A stretch of 64,000 nucleotides of DNA from CAWBUW01 sp963792075. Lineage in GTDB: Bacteria; Chloroflexota; Anaerolineae; Anaerolineales; UBA4823. Shown piece after piece: positions 34,418 through 44,141 of this stretch (positions are counted from its first letter, which is position 1; every line of letters begins with the position of its first letter). The DNA is taken from positions 124,001 through 188,000 of the forward strand of contig CAWBUW010000007.1 in the NCBI GenBank assembly GCA_963792075.1, given 5' to 3'. A program made the translations under genes and the position numbers. The notes under the pieces were generated by a model that searched no databases, was not told the DNA's origin, and saw only the letters and a program-made list of their open reading frames with translations.

Positions 34418-35692
34418 CTACGGCCCGGCTTGTTGATCATCTTCGGCAATGAGGAACGATTTCCCATTATAGAATGCCAGCCGGCCGTTTCCGCAAGCAA
34501 AATCTACCCATCCGTACTCGGGTAAAGTGCTGATTTGGCTGTTACTTTCTGTAGCTGCCGGGCGGTTAGGGTCTTTCAGACGATATCGAAATAAAACATC
34601 GTCCGCGCCGCCCGGGTGGTAGGAACGTAGCTCGACAACGCCCTGGTTCGCGGCCAGATGATAGATGCTTCTGCCACACACCTGTACCATGCTATTCTCT
34701 GCGAGGATATCCAGAGAAAACCTTCCCCTCTGAGAATCTATTCCTCCCAGCGAGATACTGCCTGTTTGGGAAACTTCATACCAGGCGGTGATGGGCTGGC
34801 TGTTATAGATCGAGATTCCGATCTGGCAGGTTTCAGGCTGGTGGGTAGTCTCCCCACCCGTTACCAGATCCTGGCTCCTTACGACACTACATTCCTGTCC
34901 GGGATCGATCCACTTGTAGGTGAGAAGATCCCCGTCTAGTACAGGCCATTGAATACGTCCTCCAGTGCAGGTAATATTCTGGAATGGACCATCCGACAGA
35001 GGATAGGATTCCAGGCACCACTCCCCACCCGATTGCTCGCTCGAACTATCCAGCAGCACGAGCCAGCGCTCGCTAAGCGCAATCGCCGGGTAGGCGGTTT
35101 CCCCTTTCTTCAACAATTGCGTTGTTTTGCGTTCCAGATCGATCAGATAGAGTTCATAGCCCAATGCGCTATCTCCCCCGGAAGGAGCGGAAACCACGGC
35201 AACCCGCCCCCCGGCGACCAGCAGCCCGCTGCCGCTTTCATACCTGCTCGCCGTTTTTCCCTCAGGAAAATCAAACACATGCTCGTAGGGCGCATCCTGG
35301 GTCCCATTTTGGCGGCGCGCCACCAGAGAATATCTGGGCAATTCATTTACCACTTCTCCCATAACAAGCGCTACCATCCATTCACCGTCGAAAGCAAATC
35401 TCATCAACTTCTCCGGTGCCGCCTGCTCTTGCCAGTCTAGGATGCGATCGGGCACAGCTGGCATTGGGCTGGGCGAACTGGTCGCGGTGGACGGGATAGG
35501 CGTTGGTGTGGTGGTGGGTGCCAGCTCCAGGGTGAGAGCCGGCGTGCTGGGGGCTGTTACGGTTGTCGTAACGGTAGGGGTGACGGTTGCCTGTTCGAAC
35601 TGCGCCGGGTGGGCAACAGGTGTACAAGCTGTTGCAAAGAGAATAGAGAGAATAACCAAGAAGAAAGATTTCCCTTTTTTGGCTCTCATCAT
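34418..35692 (-). CDS. Lipoprotein with beta-propeller-like body
   Basis: Starting from the ATG at 35692 the protein has 424 residues. A signal peptide (RAKKGKSFFLVILSILFATAC) ends in a lipobox Cys, followed by about 60 residues of Thr/Pro-rich linker. The body has repeated short strands and turns (LVARRQNG, YELYLIDLERK, GGRIQWPVLDGDLLTYKW) suggestive of a TolB/WD-like propeller, but no named repeat is clear. The frame extends upstream to 35770 without signal-peptide character. AAAGG lies five bases before the chosen start. It resembles other Chloroflexota surface lipoproteins; function is unknown. It is not obviously part of the catabolic operon that follows. Confidence 0.7.
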   Translation of the reverse strand: MMRAKKGKSFFLVILSILFATACTPVAHPAQFEQATVTPTVTTTVTAPSTPALTLELAPTTTPTPIPSTATSSPSPMPAVPDRILDWQEQAAPEKLMRFAFDGEWMVALVMGEVVNELPRYSLVARRQNGTQDAPYEHVFDFPEGKTASRYESGSGLLVAGGRVAVVSAPSGGDSALGYELYLIDLERKTTQLLKKGETAYPAIALSERWLVLLDSSSEQSGGEWCLESYPLSDGPFQNITCTGGRIQWPVLDGDLLTYKWIDPGQECSVVRSQDLVTGGETTHQPETCQIGISIYNSQPITAWYEVSQTGSISLGGIDSQRGRFSLDILAENSMVQVCGRSIYHLAANQGVVELRSYHPGGADDVLFRYRLKDPNRPAATESNSQISTLPEYGWVDFACGNGRLAFYNGKSFLIAEDDQQAGP

Positions 35693-35792
35693 CTCCGCCT
35701 TTCTGTGCATAATTTGCCCATTCATCATTGTCCGTTGAAATAGTCTCGTTGAAAAGCAATTGGTTACCAAAAGTAGCAGTCTTAGGGGATAT

Positions 35793-35987
35793 ATGAATCA
35801 ACCAAACACAGAACTAGTGAGAAATGAAGGTAGTTGCAGACTTCTGAAAATAAGCACAGAAGAAATTTACTATGTAGTTGGAGGAAATAAACCGACGGAA
35901 CATTTTAATGATTATGAAGAGGCTACAGAAGCGTTTAATTTGCGTTGGATGCAGGAAAAATATGGAGAAGATAAGCAATTGAAGTGA
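35793..35987 (+). CDS. Small hypothetical protein, 64 residues
   Basis: A short soluble protein beginning MNQPNTELVRNEGSCRLL, with an AGGGGA ribosome binding site seven bases upstream. It is rich in charged residues and has no signal or membrane segment. The pattern IYYVVGGNKPTEHFNDYEEA suggests a small alpha/beta fold, but I recognise no family. It is divergent from the lipoprotein gene. A real gene is likely because of the start site and composition, but not certain. Confidence 0.5.
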   Translation: MNQPNTELVRNEGSCRLLKISTEEIYYVVGGNKPTEHFNDYEEATEAFNLRWMQEKYGEDKQLK

Positions 35988-36047
35988 AGCACGATCTTTC
36001 CTTCGCTCCCTAGCGTCAAGACCCCGCTATCTTCCTTCGCCTCATTA

Positions 36048-36371
36048 TCAGTCTATAGATTGGCTGATAACTTCTTCAGAGATCAAAAACAATGGGTCGG
36101 CAATACGCTTCAATGACTCGGCCAGCGATGCCTGGTATTCGGGGTCATAAAAAGACTTTTCAAATGTGGCCATGTCTGGAAAATATGCTTCGGTCATATA
36201 TCGATAGGGCAAATCATTCCTCTTCCAGGCATCTTTAATGGAATAAAAATCGCTTTTAATGACTCCAGGCATGGCCATATTTTCTTCCTGGTGATCCGTT
36301 GTGCGCCACTTAAGAAATGCCTCATGGTCCGCTCCTGGCGGCAGATTATAAATTACAGTTAACTTGATCAT
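36048..36371 (-). CDS. EthD-family protein (dimeric alpha-beta barrel)
   Basis: A 107-residue protein beginning MIKLTVIYNLPPGADHEAFLKWR, then HQEENMAMPGVIKSDFY and YRYMTEAYFPDMATFEKSFYDPEYQ. This is the EthD/ferredoxin-like fold pattern, often found next to catabolic enzymes. The catalytic role in this family is varied and mostly unproven. It is the last gene of a leftward operon, 15 bases after the M24 peptidase-like gene. It may help handle a small ring compound or product. Confidence 0.75.
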   Translation of the reverse strand: MIKLTVIYNLPPGADHEAFLKWRTTDHQEENMAMPGVIKSDFYSIKDAWKRNDLPYRYMTEAYFPDMATFEKSFYDPEYQASLAESLKRIADPLFLISEEVISQSID

Positions 36372-36386
36372 TTGTCCCTCTGTGAA

Positions 36387-37475
36387 CTAATTTTTGATAA
36401 CTAAAGCGTGATCAAACCCTGTAAGGTTACGCGCTCCAGAACCTGTCACAACGATGATATCCTCAATCCGAATGCCAAACTGCCCAACAAGATAAACGCC
36501 GGGCTCAATACTAAAGACCATCCCCGCTTTTAAAAGCGTGCTCTCCCCTTCCATGATCCAGGGTGGCTCGTGCCCTTCCAGCCCTATCCCATGCCCAGTT
36601 CGATGAATAAAGAAAGGCCCGTATCCAGCAGCAGCCAGCGTGCTGCGGGCAACGGCGTCGATCTCACCGGCTGCCAGGCCCGGACGCGCCGCCGCGATCG
36701 CAAGTTGGTTCGCTTGCAGCACAGCGTCATACGCTTTCAGAAATTCAGCCGGAGGTTCACCCAAATACACCATGCGGGTGATATCGGATTTATATCCATG
36801 CAACGAAGCGCCAATATCAATAATAATCGCATCGCCCTCCTGCAGCTTCCGATCACCACTGTGATGGTGTGGAAAGGCGCCGTTTGGACCGGATGCAACC
36901 AGAGTGAAGCAAACCTCCTCGGCGCCATCCTGGCGGAAGGCAGCCTCAGTTGCCCAAGCGACCTCGGCTTCGGTCACACCGATGCGGCAGGTGTCAACCG
37001 CTGCTTGCATTGCCCGGTCTGCCTGGGCAGCCGCCAGCGCCAGGGCTTCTATCTCAGCGGGTGATTTGCAGATCCGTAAAGGAGACAATAGCTCTCCAGC
37101 CGCGATCATTCGATCTGGAACAACCACGGATTGAAGGTGAAGCAGATAATCCGCGCGCATTGCCCCATCAATAGCAATTGTGTGGGGTGCAGGATTGGCG
37201 GATAGGGCTTGCCGCAATGCTGCCTGAGGGCCATCTGCGTCAGACCAGCCGATAAGCTCTACGTCCGTGTGGGCGGCAACCTCTCCCCGGTTCAGCCCAG
37301 GTACCACCATGCGCGCCGACTGCCGGTCCACCAACAGCAAACAGGTCCGTTCATCAGCGTGAGGAACAAACCCCAGCAAATAGTTCATATTGGCTGTCGG
37401 TCCGATTGCTGTTAAATCTGTGCCAGTCTCTTGCATCTGTGCCTGCAATTTCGACAGACGTTCCTGGGTTAACAT
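36387..37475 (-). CDS. M24-family aminopeptidase/Xaa-Pro dipeptidase-like metalloenzyme
   Basis: A 362-residue pita-bread enzyme. The N-terminal creatinase-like domain occupies about 1-130. The metal ligands are seen in GDAIIIDIGASLHGYKSDITR (two Asp), HRTGHGIGLEGHE (His), FSIEPGVY (Glu) and GIRIEDIIVV (Glu). Such enzymes cut the bond before proline, or hydrolyse creatine-like amidino or amide compounds. Its place after the hydantoinase and racemase genes suggests hydrolysis of the ring-opened N-carbamoyl or amide product. The exact substrate cannot be read. Confidence 0.88.
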   Translation of the reverse strand: MLTQERLSKLQAQMQETGTDLTAIGPTANMNYLLGFVPHADERTCLLLVDRQSARMVVPGLNRGEVAAHTDVELIGWSDADGPQAALRQALSANPAPHTIAIDGAMRADYLLHLQSVVVPDRMIAAGELLSPLRICKSPAEIEALALAAAQADRAMQAAVDTCRIGVTEAEVAWATEAAFRQDGAEEVCFTLVASGPNGAFPHHHSGDRKLQEGDAIIIDIGASLHGYKSDITRMVYLGEPPAEFLKAYDAVLQANQLAIAAARPGLAAGEIDAVARSTLAAAGYGPFFIHRTGHGIGLEGHEPPWIMEGESTLLKAGMVFSIEPGVYLVGQFGIRIEDIIVVTGSGARNLTGFDHALVIKN

Positions 37476-37534
37476 CCTCGTATTCCTTCCTTTTGGCGTT
37501 GCAGTTTTTCCATCAGATCCTCACATTTCATTCA

Positions 37535-38275
37535 TCATGAGAATAGTTTCCAGGCAGACAATTCCGCTTCCGGAGGCGCTTCGCTACCCCACATTCGGCT
37601 GGGTTGCCAGCCGAACCGTTTCGCCAGATCCACCAGGAATTCGGCGTATTTGAACGGAGACAAAACCGCGTCGATGACCGGAACACCAAGTTCAGTCTGC
37701 ATGGTCTCGTGGAACCCATATTCGGCTGTGCAGCCGAGGATGAGAACCTCCGCTCCATCTTCCTGAACTGCTTTCCTTCCTTCTGTCAACAAGCGGTCAC
37801 AAGTGCGGTTGTGGTCAGCTTGAAAATCGTGCACGCCTAAGTCCAGCGGTCGCATCGAAACCAGGCGATGCCCATGCCCATAGGTGTGCACGTTTTCACG
37901 CATCTTCGGAATCCATTTGCGCCGCCCTACCAACACTGAGAAAGTGTTGCCTAAATTACTGGCAATGGCCGTTGCCGACTGGCATGGCGCTGTCACGATC
38001 GACCGCCCGGATACTTCACGCGCTTCGCGCAGCCCGACATCGTAAAAGCAGCCAATCACGATGGCATCATAATTGTTTGCAGCCTCGTGAGTCAGCCGGA
38101 CAAGGTCGCCAATCACCAGACCTTCGTAGGCGTGGTACTCCAGATGTTTGGGCCGGCCGGCTGGCAGAGAAACCACATCCACCTGAGTACCTTCCTGCTT
38201 TGCTAAATTCAGGATATTGCGAGTATCGATGTCAAATAGATCTGTCCCAACTGGATTGATCCACAAAATACGCAT
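37535..38275 (-). CDS. hyuE: Aspartate/glutamate/hydantoin racemase
   Basis: A 246-residue racemase of the Asp/Glu/hydantoin family. The two catalytic cysteines are C76 (VIGCFYDVGLREAREV) and C182 (LILGCTAEYGF), at the positions typical of hydantoin racemases. ILWINPVGT is the usual start. I prefer the ATG at 38275, with GAGGTG six bases before it, over the GTG at 38284. It races D- and L-forms of a 5-substituted hydantoin or related compound before ring opening. It lies between the M24 enzyme and the HyuB-type gene, with about 50 bases on each side. Confidence 0.85.
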   Translation of the reverse strand: MRILWINPVGTDLFDIDTRNILNLAKQEGTQVDVVSLPAGRPKHLEYHAYEGLVIGDLVRLTHEAANNYDAIVIGCFYDVGLREAREVSGRSIVTAPCQSATAIASNLGNTFSVLVGRRKWIPKMRENVHTYGHGHRLVSMRPLDLGVHDFQADHNRTCDRLLTEGRKAVQEDGAEVLILGCTAEYGFHETMQTELGVPVIDAVLSPFKYAEFLVDLAKRFGWQPSRMWGSEAPPEAELSAWKLFS

Positions 38276-38322
38276 CAGAAACACCTCATTGACAGAAATT
38301 AATGATGCTGCTTTACAGTTGA

Positions 38323-39999
38323 TTATCTTTGCGCAGACCTTTGCTCCAGCCCATAGTAACGGTTTGCTTGATCCAAATTGATATAGCCATTCTTCAAATC
38401 TTCTTTAACCAATTCCAGGCTGCGCTGCATTGGGTCGCCCCAGCCGGCACCGGTGCCGGTCATCACGCGAATAACATCGTCTGTGTTTAATGTCAAGCCG
38501 CTTACAACGGAATAGCGCTCGGTTTGGCCATCTGCCCGTACAATCACAATATAGTTGGGCGTACCTTCGCAGCCACCTTTGAGCGGCCAGGGCAAGTTTT
38601 TGGACCGGGTGTACGCAACCGTGAGCCAGGCATTATCGGTCTTGATGCGATAATCGATCCGGACCCCTTTACCGCCCCGGTGCAAGCCTGCGCCGCCTTC
38701 ATCGTCGTGAAAACTCAAATAATCCACCATGACGCCGTAGCGCGCCTCGGCAACCTCAGCCGGGCAATTGTACGTTTCACCATGCAGCGCACAGAACTGG
38801 CCAGAGTTGCCATCACTGTGCGGGGTTCCGCCCCACCCGCCCAATTCAGGTTCAATCACAGCGTATGAGCGGCCGGTATCAACATGCGTCCCGCCGAAAA
38901 GCGTGCCGCAAACTGATGCAAAACCTCCAGCCGGGATATGATCAGGTATGTGTTGAGCCAGACAACGCACAATTAGATCGTGGAGCCGGATAGTAATCTC
39001 ATAATAAATGCCCTGGGCTGCAGGGTAGATTGGATCAAAGACACTGCCGTGGCGAGTTAGAACCGTTAGTGGGCGGAAGGTACCGCCGTTGGCCACTTTG
39101 CTGGGAGTGGTGACGCCCTTAAAAGCCATCTGACAGGCCGTGATTGTCTCATCCCGGCTCATATTGAAGGGACCTTTGTCCTGGTTAGGATTATCCCGCA
39201 GGTCAACGATAAATTCATCTTCCCGGATTTCAACGGTAACGCAGTAGTCAGGTCCATTATCTTGCTTTTCCGCCAGCGAAAACGTACCCTTGGGTAGATG
39301 TTTTAATGCATTCAGGCTTACCCGTTCGCCATAATCCAGATATTCCTCGACTGCATGTAGGAAGACTTCCTTTCCGTATTTGTGGGCGATTTCCAGGATT
39401 CGGCGCTCGCCAATCCGGACGGAAGCAACGCCTGCCCACAGGTCTCCGGTCAGGAAGTCAGGCATCCGGCAATTGGATGTGAGGATCTCGAATACCGAGC
39501 GGATCGGCTTACCCTGGGAAAACACCTTAATGCCTGAAAAAATCATGCCCTCCTGGAAAATTTCGGTAGCATCGGTTGACATACTGCCAGGCACCATCCC
39601 ACCCACATCATTCCAGTGAGCAATATTGGCAGTCCAGGCAACAATATCGCCTTCTACAAAGACAGGCATCACCAAGATTGCATCATTCAAATGGGTAACA
39701 CCGCCATGGTAAGGGTCATTGGTGAGAAAGATGTCGCCTGGCTCGATGTCGCCCGGTTTATTGAACTTCGCAATGACGCACTTAACCGTCTTATCTAACA
39801 CGCCAACGAAAGCGGGGATGCCGGCTCCTGAGCCAGCCAGTTCTCCATTCTTGTCGGTAATGCCTGTGCCCATGTCCAGTACTTCGTAAATGATGGCGCT
39901 CATCGCCGTGTGGCGCAGCGCGGCAAACATCTCATCCGCAGCAGCCTGCAGTGAGCTTTGGATAATTTCTAATGTAATTGGGTCATACTGCTTTGTCAT
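38323..39999 (-). CDS. hyuB: Hydantoinase B/oxoprolinase (HyuB-type) subunit
   Basis: A 558-residue protein starting MTKQYDPITLEIIQSSLQAAADEMF, the invariant HyuB start. Further family blocks are GDIFLTNDPYHGGVTHLNDA, HWNDVGGMVPGSMST, DNPNQDKGPFNMSR and GGWGGTPHSDGNSGQ. HyuA and HyuB form an ATP-dependent amidohydrolase that opens hydantoin, 5-oxoproline or related lactam rings, or carboxylates aromatic ketones. The specific substrate is unknown. It follows the HyuA gene by 14 bases, so the two are co-translated. Confidence 0.92.
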   Translation of the reverse strand: MTKQYDPITLEIIQSSLQAAADEMFAALRHTAMSAIIYEVLDMGTGITDKNGELAGSGAGIPAFVGVLDKTVKCVIAKFNKPGDIEPGDIFLTNDPYHGGVTHLNDAILVMPVFVEGDIVAWTANIAHWNDVGGMVPGSMSTDATEIFQEGMIFSGIKVFSQGKPIRSVFEILTSNCRMPDFLTGDLWAGVASVRIGERRILEIAHKYGKEVFLHAVEEYLDYGERVSLNALKHLPKGTFSLAEKQDNGPDYCVTVEIREDEFIVDLRDNPNQDKGPFNMSRDETITACQMAFKGVTTPSKVANGGTFRPLTVLTRHGSVFDPIYPAAQGIYYEITIRLHDLIVRCLAQHIPDHIPAGGFASVCGTLFGGTHVDTGRSYAVIEPELGGWGGTPHSDGNSGQFCALHGETYNCPAEVAEARYGVMVDYLSFHDDEGGAGLHRGGKGVRIDYRIKTDNAWLTVAYTRSKNLPWPLKGGCEGTPNYIVIVRADGQTERYSVVSGLTLNTDDVIRVMTGTGAGWGDPMQRSLELVKEDLKNGYINLDQANRYYGLEQRSAQR

Positions 40000-40013
40000 G
40001 TTGGTCCTCCTGA

Positions 40014-42061
40014 TTATGCAGTCTGAATAATGTAATTGCCATAGTCGTCCACATGACAGGGCATGTTGGGGGGGATGACAACGGTGGTGCCGGACTCTTC
40101 GATAATAGCCGGACCAACAAAACTCATCCCAGGCTCCAGCAGATCGCCATTGTAAATTGTTGCATCAGAAATGCCTGATTCGATGTAATCTACAGCACGG
40201 GTTCCTTTGATGGTCTGCTCAATCTTGGCGCCGCTCTTTTGTCGCTTCTGCGGATTGAGCTTGTCTACTTCCGCAATAGCAACCAGGTGATAGCACACCA
40301 TTTCCGCTGGCGCCGGCAAACGATAGGTATATTCTTTTTCGTAGTCTGACCGGAAACGCTCGATAATGGTATCAAGCTGAGCGGTAGTTATTTCACCATC
40401 TGGGAGGTGTATCTCCACAGAGTGTTCCTGGTTCTGGTAGCGGCAGCGCCCATAACGAATAAACTTTACCCGCTCGCGGTCGATATTTTCTGCGGTGAAT
40501 TCTTGAAGCGCCTGATCCTGGAGCAGTTTCAGTTGTTCGTTGATGAGAACGGCGGACTCTGGCAATGACAGGTCCACAATTTGGGTCTTGAGATAGTCTC
40601 TGCGCAGATCGCTAAGCAGCATACCCCAGGCTGAAAATACGCCAGACAGGCTGGGTATCACAACTTTTTTGATACCCAATTCCTTCGCCAGGGCAGTAGC
40701 ATGCATTCCGCCGCCGCCGCCGAAAGCGATCAGTGTGAAATCACGAGGATCGTGGCCGCGATTTACCGAAATAAGTTTGATTGCATTGACCATATTGTTG
40801 TTAGCAATCCGGAGAATGCCCCGAGCGACTTCCTGCTGACTGCTGGAGAGCGTAGCAGCAAGTTTGGAAAGAGCCTTATCTACAGCGGGCATATCGGCAA
40901 CTATGCTGCCGCCGCAAAAATAGTGGGCGTTGATCCGGCCCAAAGCAAGGTTTGCATCGGTGGTGGTGGCTTCGTCGCCACCCGCACCATAAGAAACCGG
41001 GCCTGGTACTGCTCCAGCGCTTTGAGGGCCGACATGCAAGCGCTTGTATTCATCTACCCAGGCGATGGATCCGCCGCCATTGCCGATCTCCACCAGATCT
41101 ACGACAGGCACCATAACCGGATAGCCGGCCGAAGTCTCGTCCTGTTCGACCATGTAATTGGTGTTCAGTTTGGCCTCGCCATTAATGATCAGGCCACATT
41201 TCGCGGTCGTACCGCCAATGTCAATTGCAATCGCATTCTCCTCCCCAATCATCTTGCTCAAGGCTGCTGCCCCCCAAACACCACTGGCGGGACCCGATTC
41301 AATCATAGTGATCGGAATTTGGCGCGCATTCTTGACGGTGTCTATACCACAATTCGATTGCATAATGTAAGGTGTACATGTCATGCCAACCTTTGCCAGG
41401 CTGCCAGTCAGGTCATCCAGATAACGGTGGGCAATTGGCTGCACATAGGCAGATAAAACTGCCGTACTTGTCCGCTCATACTCACGCCATTCTCGAGTTA
41501 TCTGATGGGAAGCTACCACCGATACCTCGGGCCAAAGATTTTTACTGCAGCCATCGCTGCCTCTTCGTGGATTGAATTTGCATAGGCATTGATAAAACAA
41601 ATGGCAACCGCCTCAACGCCTTCTGCCCGAAATTCGCTTAAAATCGCCGAAAGGCTTGTTAGATCAAGCGGCTTAATTACAATCCCCTTATAAGAAATCC
41701 GCTCTGGCAGCTCACGGCGCAGGTAACGGGCTACGAACGGCTTTGGTTTCGGGTACTCCAGATTAAAGAAATCTGGGCGGTTCCCGCGGCCGATCTCAAG
41801 AATATCGCGAAAACCTTCGGTGGTGAGCAAGCCAACCTTCACACCTTTTCTTTCTGTAATCGCGTTGATGACGATCGTTGTGCCATGAACAAAAGAAACA
41901 AACTCGGGGGGCGAAATTTGACTGGCGCTGATGACATCCATCACACCTTTTTCGAATTGTCCTGGAGTGGTATGACTTTTGGCTGTGCCCACTTTCCCAT
42001 CATGGGTGACATACACCAGGTCTGTGAATGTTCCTCCGATATCAGTCGCAACTCTTAGCAT
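40014..42061 (-). pseudogene. hyuA: Hydantoinase A/oxoprolinase (HyuA-type), frameshifted
   Basis: Together the two frames encode a full-length HyuA of about 680 residues. The first part (42061 down to about 41530) has ATDIGGTFTDLVYVT and the second ATPase block; the rest (to 40014) has IDIGGTTAKCGLI, GNGGGSIAWVDE and AFGGGGGMHA. The frame changes near 41530, where KIFGP should run into EVSVVASHQITREWREYERTS. One base is missing in a short C run, so this is either a recent lesion or a sequence error. The ATG at 42061 has AGGAGG seven bases before it. With the frame restored it would pair with the HyuB gene just downstream. Confidence 0.88.
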
Positions 42062-42132
42062 AGTACCTCCTGGCGAAACACAAAATTTTTAGTCCGCTTG
42101 GGCTGAGGTAGCCAGTCCAAACACAGTTCTAA

Positions 42133-43119
42133 CTAACTTGCTTCTGGTTGAGAAAAGAGATGGCAGCGTACAGCATGCCCTGATCCCTGGTCTACCATGA
42201 CCGGATCAATTTGCTTGCACACATCCATCACAAATGGGCAGCGTGTGTTGAAGCTGCATCCTTTGGGAATATTCACGGGGCTGGGAATTTCTCCTCTGGA
42301 AACAACCTTTTTGGGTTTGTAAGCCTCCTCTGCTTCGGAAATCACAGGAATAGAGGACAGCAGCATTTGTGTATACGGATGCAGAGGACTTTGGAAAAAG
42401 TCGGCAGCGGCGGCGATCTCACAAATCTTTCCCAGGTACATGATTGCTACTCTTGAAGCAACATTCCGCATTAAACTCAGATCATGGGTTATAAACAAGT
42501 AGCTCAGGCGAAACTCCTGCTGCAGGCGTAAAAGCAAATTGATCGTTTTCGCCTGGACTGAAACATCTAGTGCAGAAGTTGGCTCATCCAGGATTACCAG
42601 AGATGGGTCTGTAGCAAGCGCCCTGGCGATCGCGATTATTTGCTTTTCTCCACCGCTGAGCATGTGAGGGTACTTGTACATATATTCAGGCGGCATACCG
42701 ACAACATCCAAAAGGCGGATCGTTTGCTGAAGCGAATTTTTCTCAGGTTGATGAAGCCGCAGCGGCATCTGCAAAATATCTTTAATATTCCTGCGTGGAT
42801 TCAAGGAAGATCCAGGATCTTGATACACGATTTGGATGTTCTTCTTCATGCTGAGCGGACGTTTTCCACCATTTTGGAAAAGGTCCTGTCCTTTGAATTT
42901 CATGCTGCCAGAAGTTGGCATATACATTCCCACGGTGGTGTAAGCGACTGTGCTCTTTCCTGATCCCGATTCGCCAACCAGCCCAAGCGTTTCACCCTCG
43001 TACATGGTGAATGAGACCCCATCGATCGCCTTGACTGTGGTGGTTGTCCTTTTGGGCCAATTTGCATGGCCCACGACAAAATATTTTTTCAAGTCCGTAA
43101 CAGTTAGAATATCGTTCAT
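42133..43119 (-). CDS. Dipeptide/oligopeptide ABC importer ATPase (OppF/DppF type)
   Basis: A 328-residue ATPase with Walker A GESGSGKST, a signature MLSGGEKQII (not the usual LSGGQ), and Walker B LVILDEPTSALDV. After the ATPase, the C-terminal oligo_HPY zinc-loop (PLHPYTQMLLSSIPV, CSFNTRCPFVMDVC) is typical of Opp/Dpp ATPases. It works with the OppD-type ATPase 13 bases upstream. It is followed by the HyuA gene after about 70 bases, so import and ring-opening genes share one operon. Confidence 0.93.
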   Translation of the reverse strand: MNDILTVTDLKKYFVVGHANWPKRTTTTVKAIDGVSFTMYEGETLGLVGESGSGKSTVAYTTVGMYMPTSGSMKFKGQDLFQNGGKRPLSMKKNIQIVYQDPGSSLNPRRNIKDILQMPLRLHQPEKNSLQQTIRLLDVVGMPPEYMYKYPHMLSGGEKQIIAIARALATDPSLVILDEPTSALDVSVQAKTINLLLRLQQEFRLSYLFITHDLSLMRNVASRVAIMYLGKICEIAAAADFFQSPLHPYTQMLLSSIPVISEAEEAYKPKKVVSRGEIPSPVNIPKGCSFNTRCPFVMDVCKQIDPVMVDQGSGHAVRCHLFSQPEAS

Positions 43120-43132
43120 ATGACCTGGGTTC

Positions 43133-44140
43133 TTACGCTGTTTTCATCGTGATCTGCTCGGTTTGATATAGGAAACAGGCAACTTCATGATCGTCGTCGA
43201 GGCGATAAGAAGGCGGTTTCGTTGTTCGACAAATATCCATTACAAAAGGGCAGCGTGGATGGAAACGGCAGCCAGATGGTGGGCTGAGATAATCCGGAAT
43301 GCGTCCAGGAATACCACTGGCGATCCCTCCGCCCGTCAGGCGTGGCACGGTGCTGATCAGTCCTTTTGTATACGGATGCTGTGGGTTGGAAAATAGTTTT
43401 TTCGTGGCAGCCACTTCCACGATATCCCCCGCATACATCACATAAACTCGATCGGTCATCTCACGGACAATTCCCAGGGAATGCGTGATGAATATGACTG
43501 ATGTATTTTTTTCTTCTACAAGCGTGCGCAACAGCCGTAAAACCTGATCTTGAATGGTCACATCCAGCGAGGTCCCCGGCTCATCAGCAATCAGCAGTTC
43601 AGGACGGGTCGCAAGTGCCATACCGATGCAAACGCGCTGGCGCATACCACCACTGAGCTGGCTTGGATAGCTTTTCAACAAGCGTTCCGGATCAGCCAGG
43701 GCCACTTCTTGCAGCGCCACAACGGCACGTTGGTAAATCTCCTGGCGAGTTAAGGTGTTGCTATCCGTGGAATGTTGGATAACTGCTTCCATCTGTTCAC
43801 CCACGCTGAATACCGGATTGAGAGCAGCAGTTGGGTCCTGGAAAATCATGGAGATGCCCTTTCCTCGCACCCGCTGCAGGTCATTGCTGCTCATTGTACG
43901 AATATTCTTGCCATTGAAGTAGATCTCACCCTGGGGAACGATGGCCGGAGGCGTAGGCAGCACCCGCAGGATAGCCTTCATGGTGGTTGTCTTTCCACAG
44001 CCCGTCTCGCCCACCAGCCCAACTTTCTCTCCGGAGTTCATATAGAAATTAACGCCATCGACTACCTTGAGTTGGCCTCCGTATACTTTAAAATTGACGT
44101 GCAAATCTTTGATGTTTAATAATAAAGGTTTTGAGGACAC
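43133..44140 (-). CDS. Dipeptide/oligopeptide ABC importer ATPase (OppD/DppD type)
   Basis: A 335-residue ATPase with Walker A GETGCGKTT, signature QLSGGMRQRV, Walker B LLIADEPGTSLDV (an unusual G-T-S replacing the common T-A), and the oligo_HPY tail HPYTKGLISTVPRL...CRFHPRCPFVMDIC. The frame extends to 44179, but a GTG at 44140 has AGGAG seven bases upstream and starts with SSKPLLLNIKDL, the usual beginning. The start sits one base past the stop of the permease gene, a sign of coupled translation. Confidence 0.92.
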   Translation of the reverse strand: MSSKPLLLNIKDLHVNFKVYGGQLKVVDGVNFYMNSGEKVGLVGETGCGKTTTMKAILRVLPTPPAIVPQGEIYFNGKNIRTMSSNDLQRVRGKGISMIFQDPTAALNPVFSVGEQMEAVIQHSTDSNTLTRQEIYQRAVVALQEVALADPERLLKSYPSQLSGGMRQRVCIGMALATRPELLIADEPGTSLDVTIQDQVLRLLRTLVEEKNTSVIFITHSLGIVREMTDRVYVMYAGDIVEVAATKKLFSNPQHPYTKGLISTVPRLTGGGIASGIPGRIPDYLSPPSGCRFHPRCPFVMDICRTTKPPSYRLDDDHEVACFLYQTEQITMKTA

Positions 44141-44141
44141 T

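Noticed and set aside
40014..42061. Two separate hydantoinase A genes
   Set aside because: The two frames join into one family-length protein without repeats or gaps, so a single frameshifted gene is simpler.
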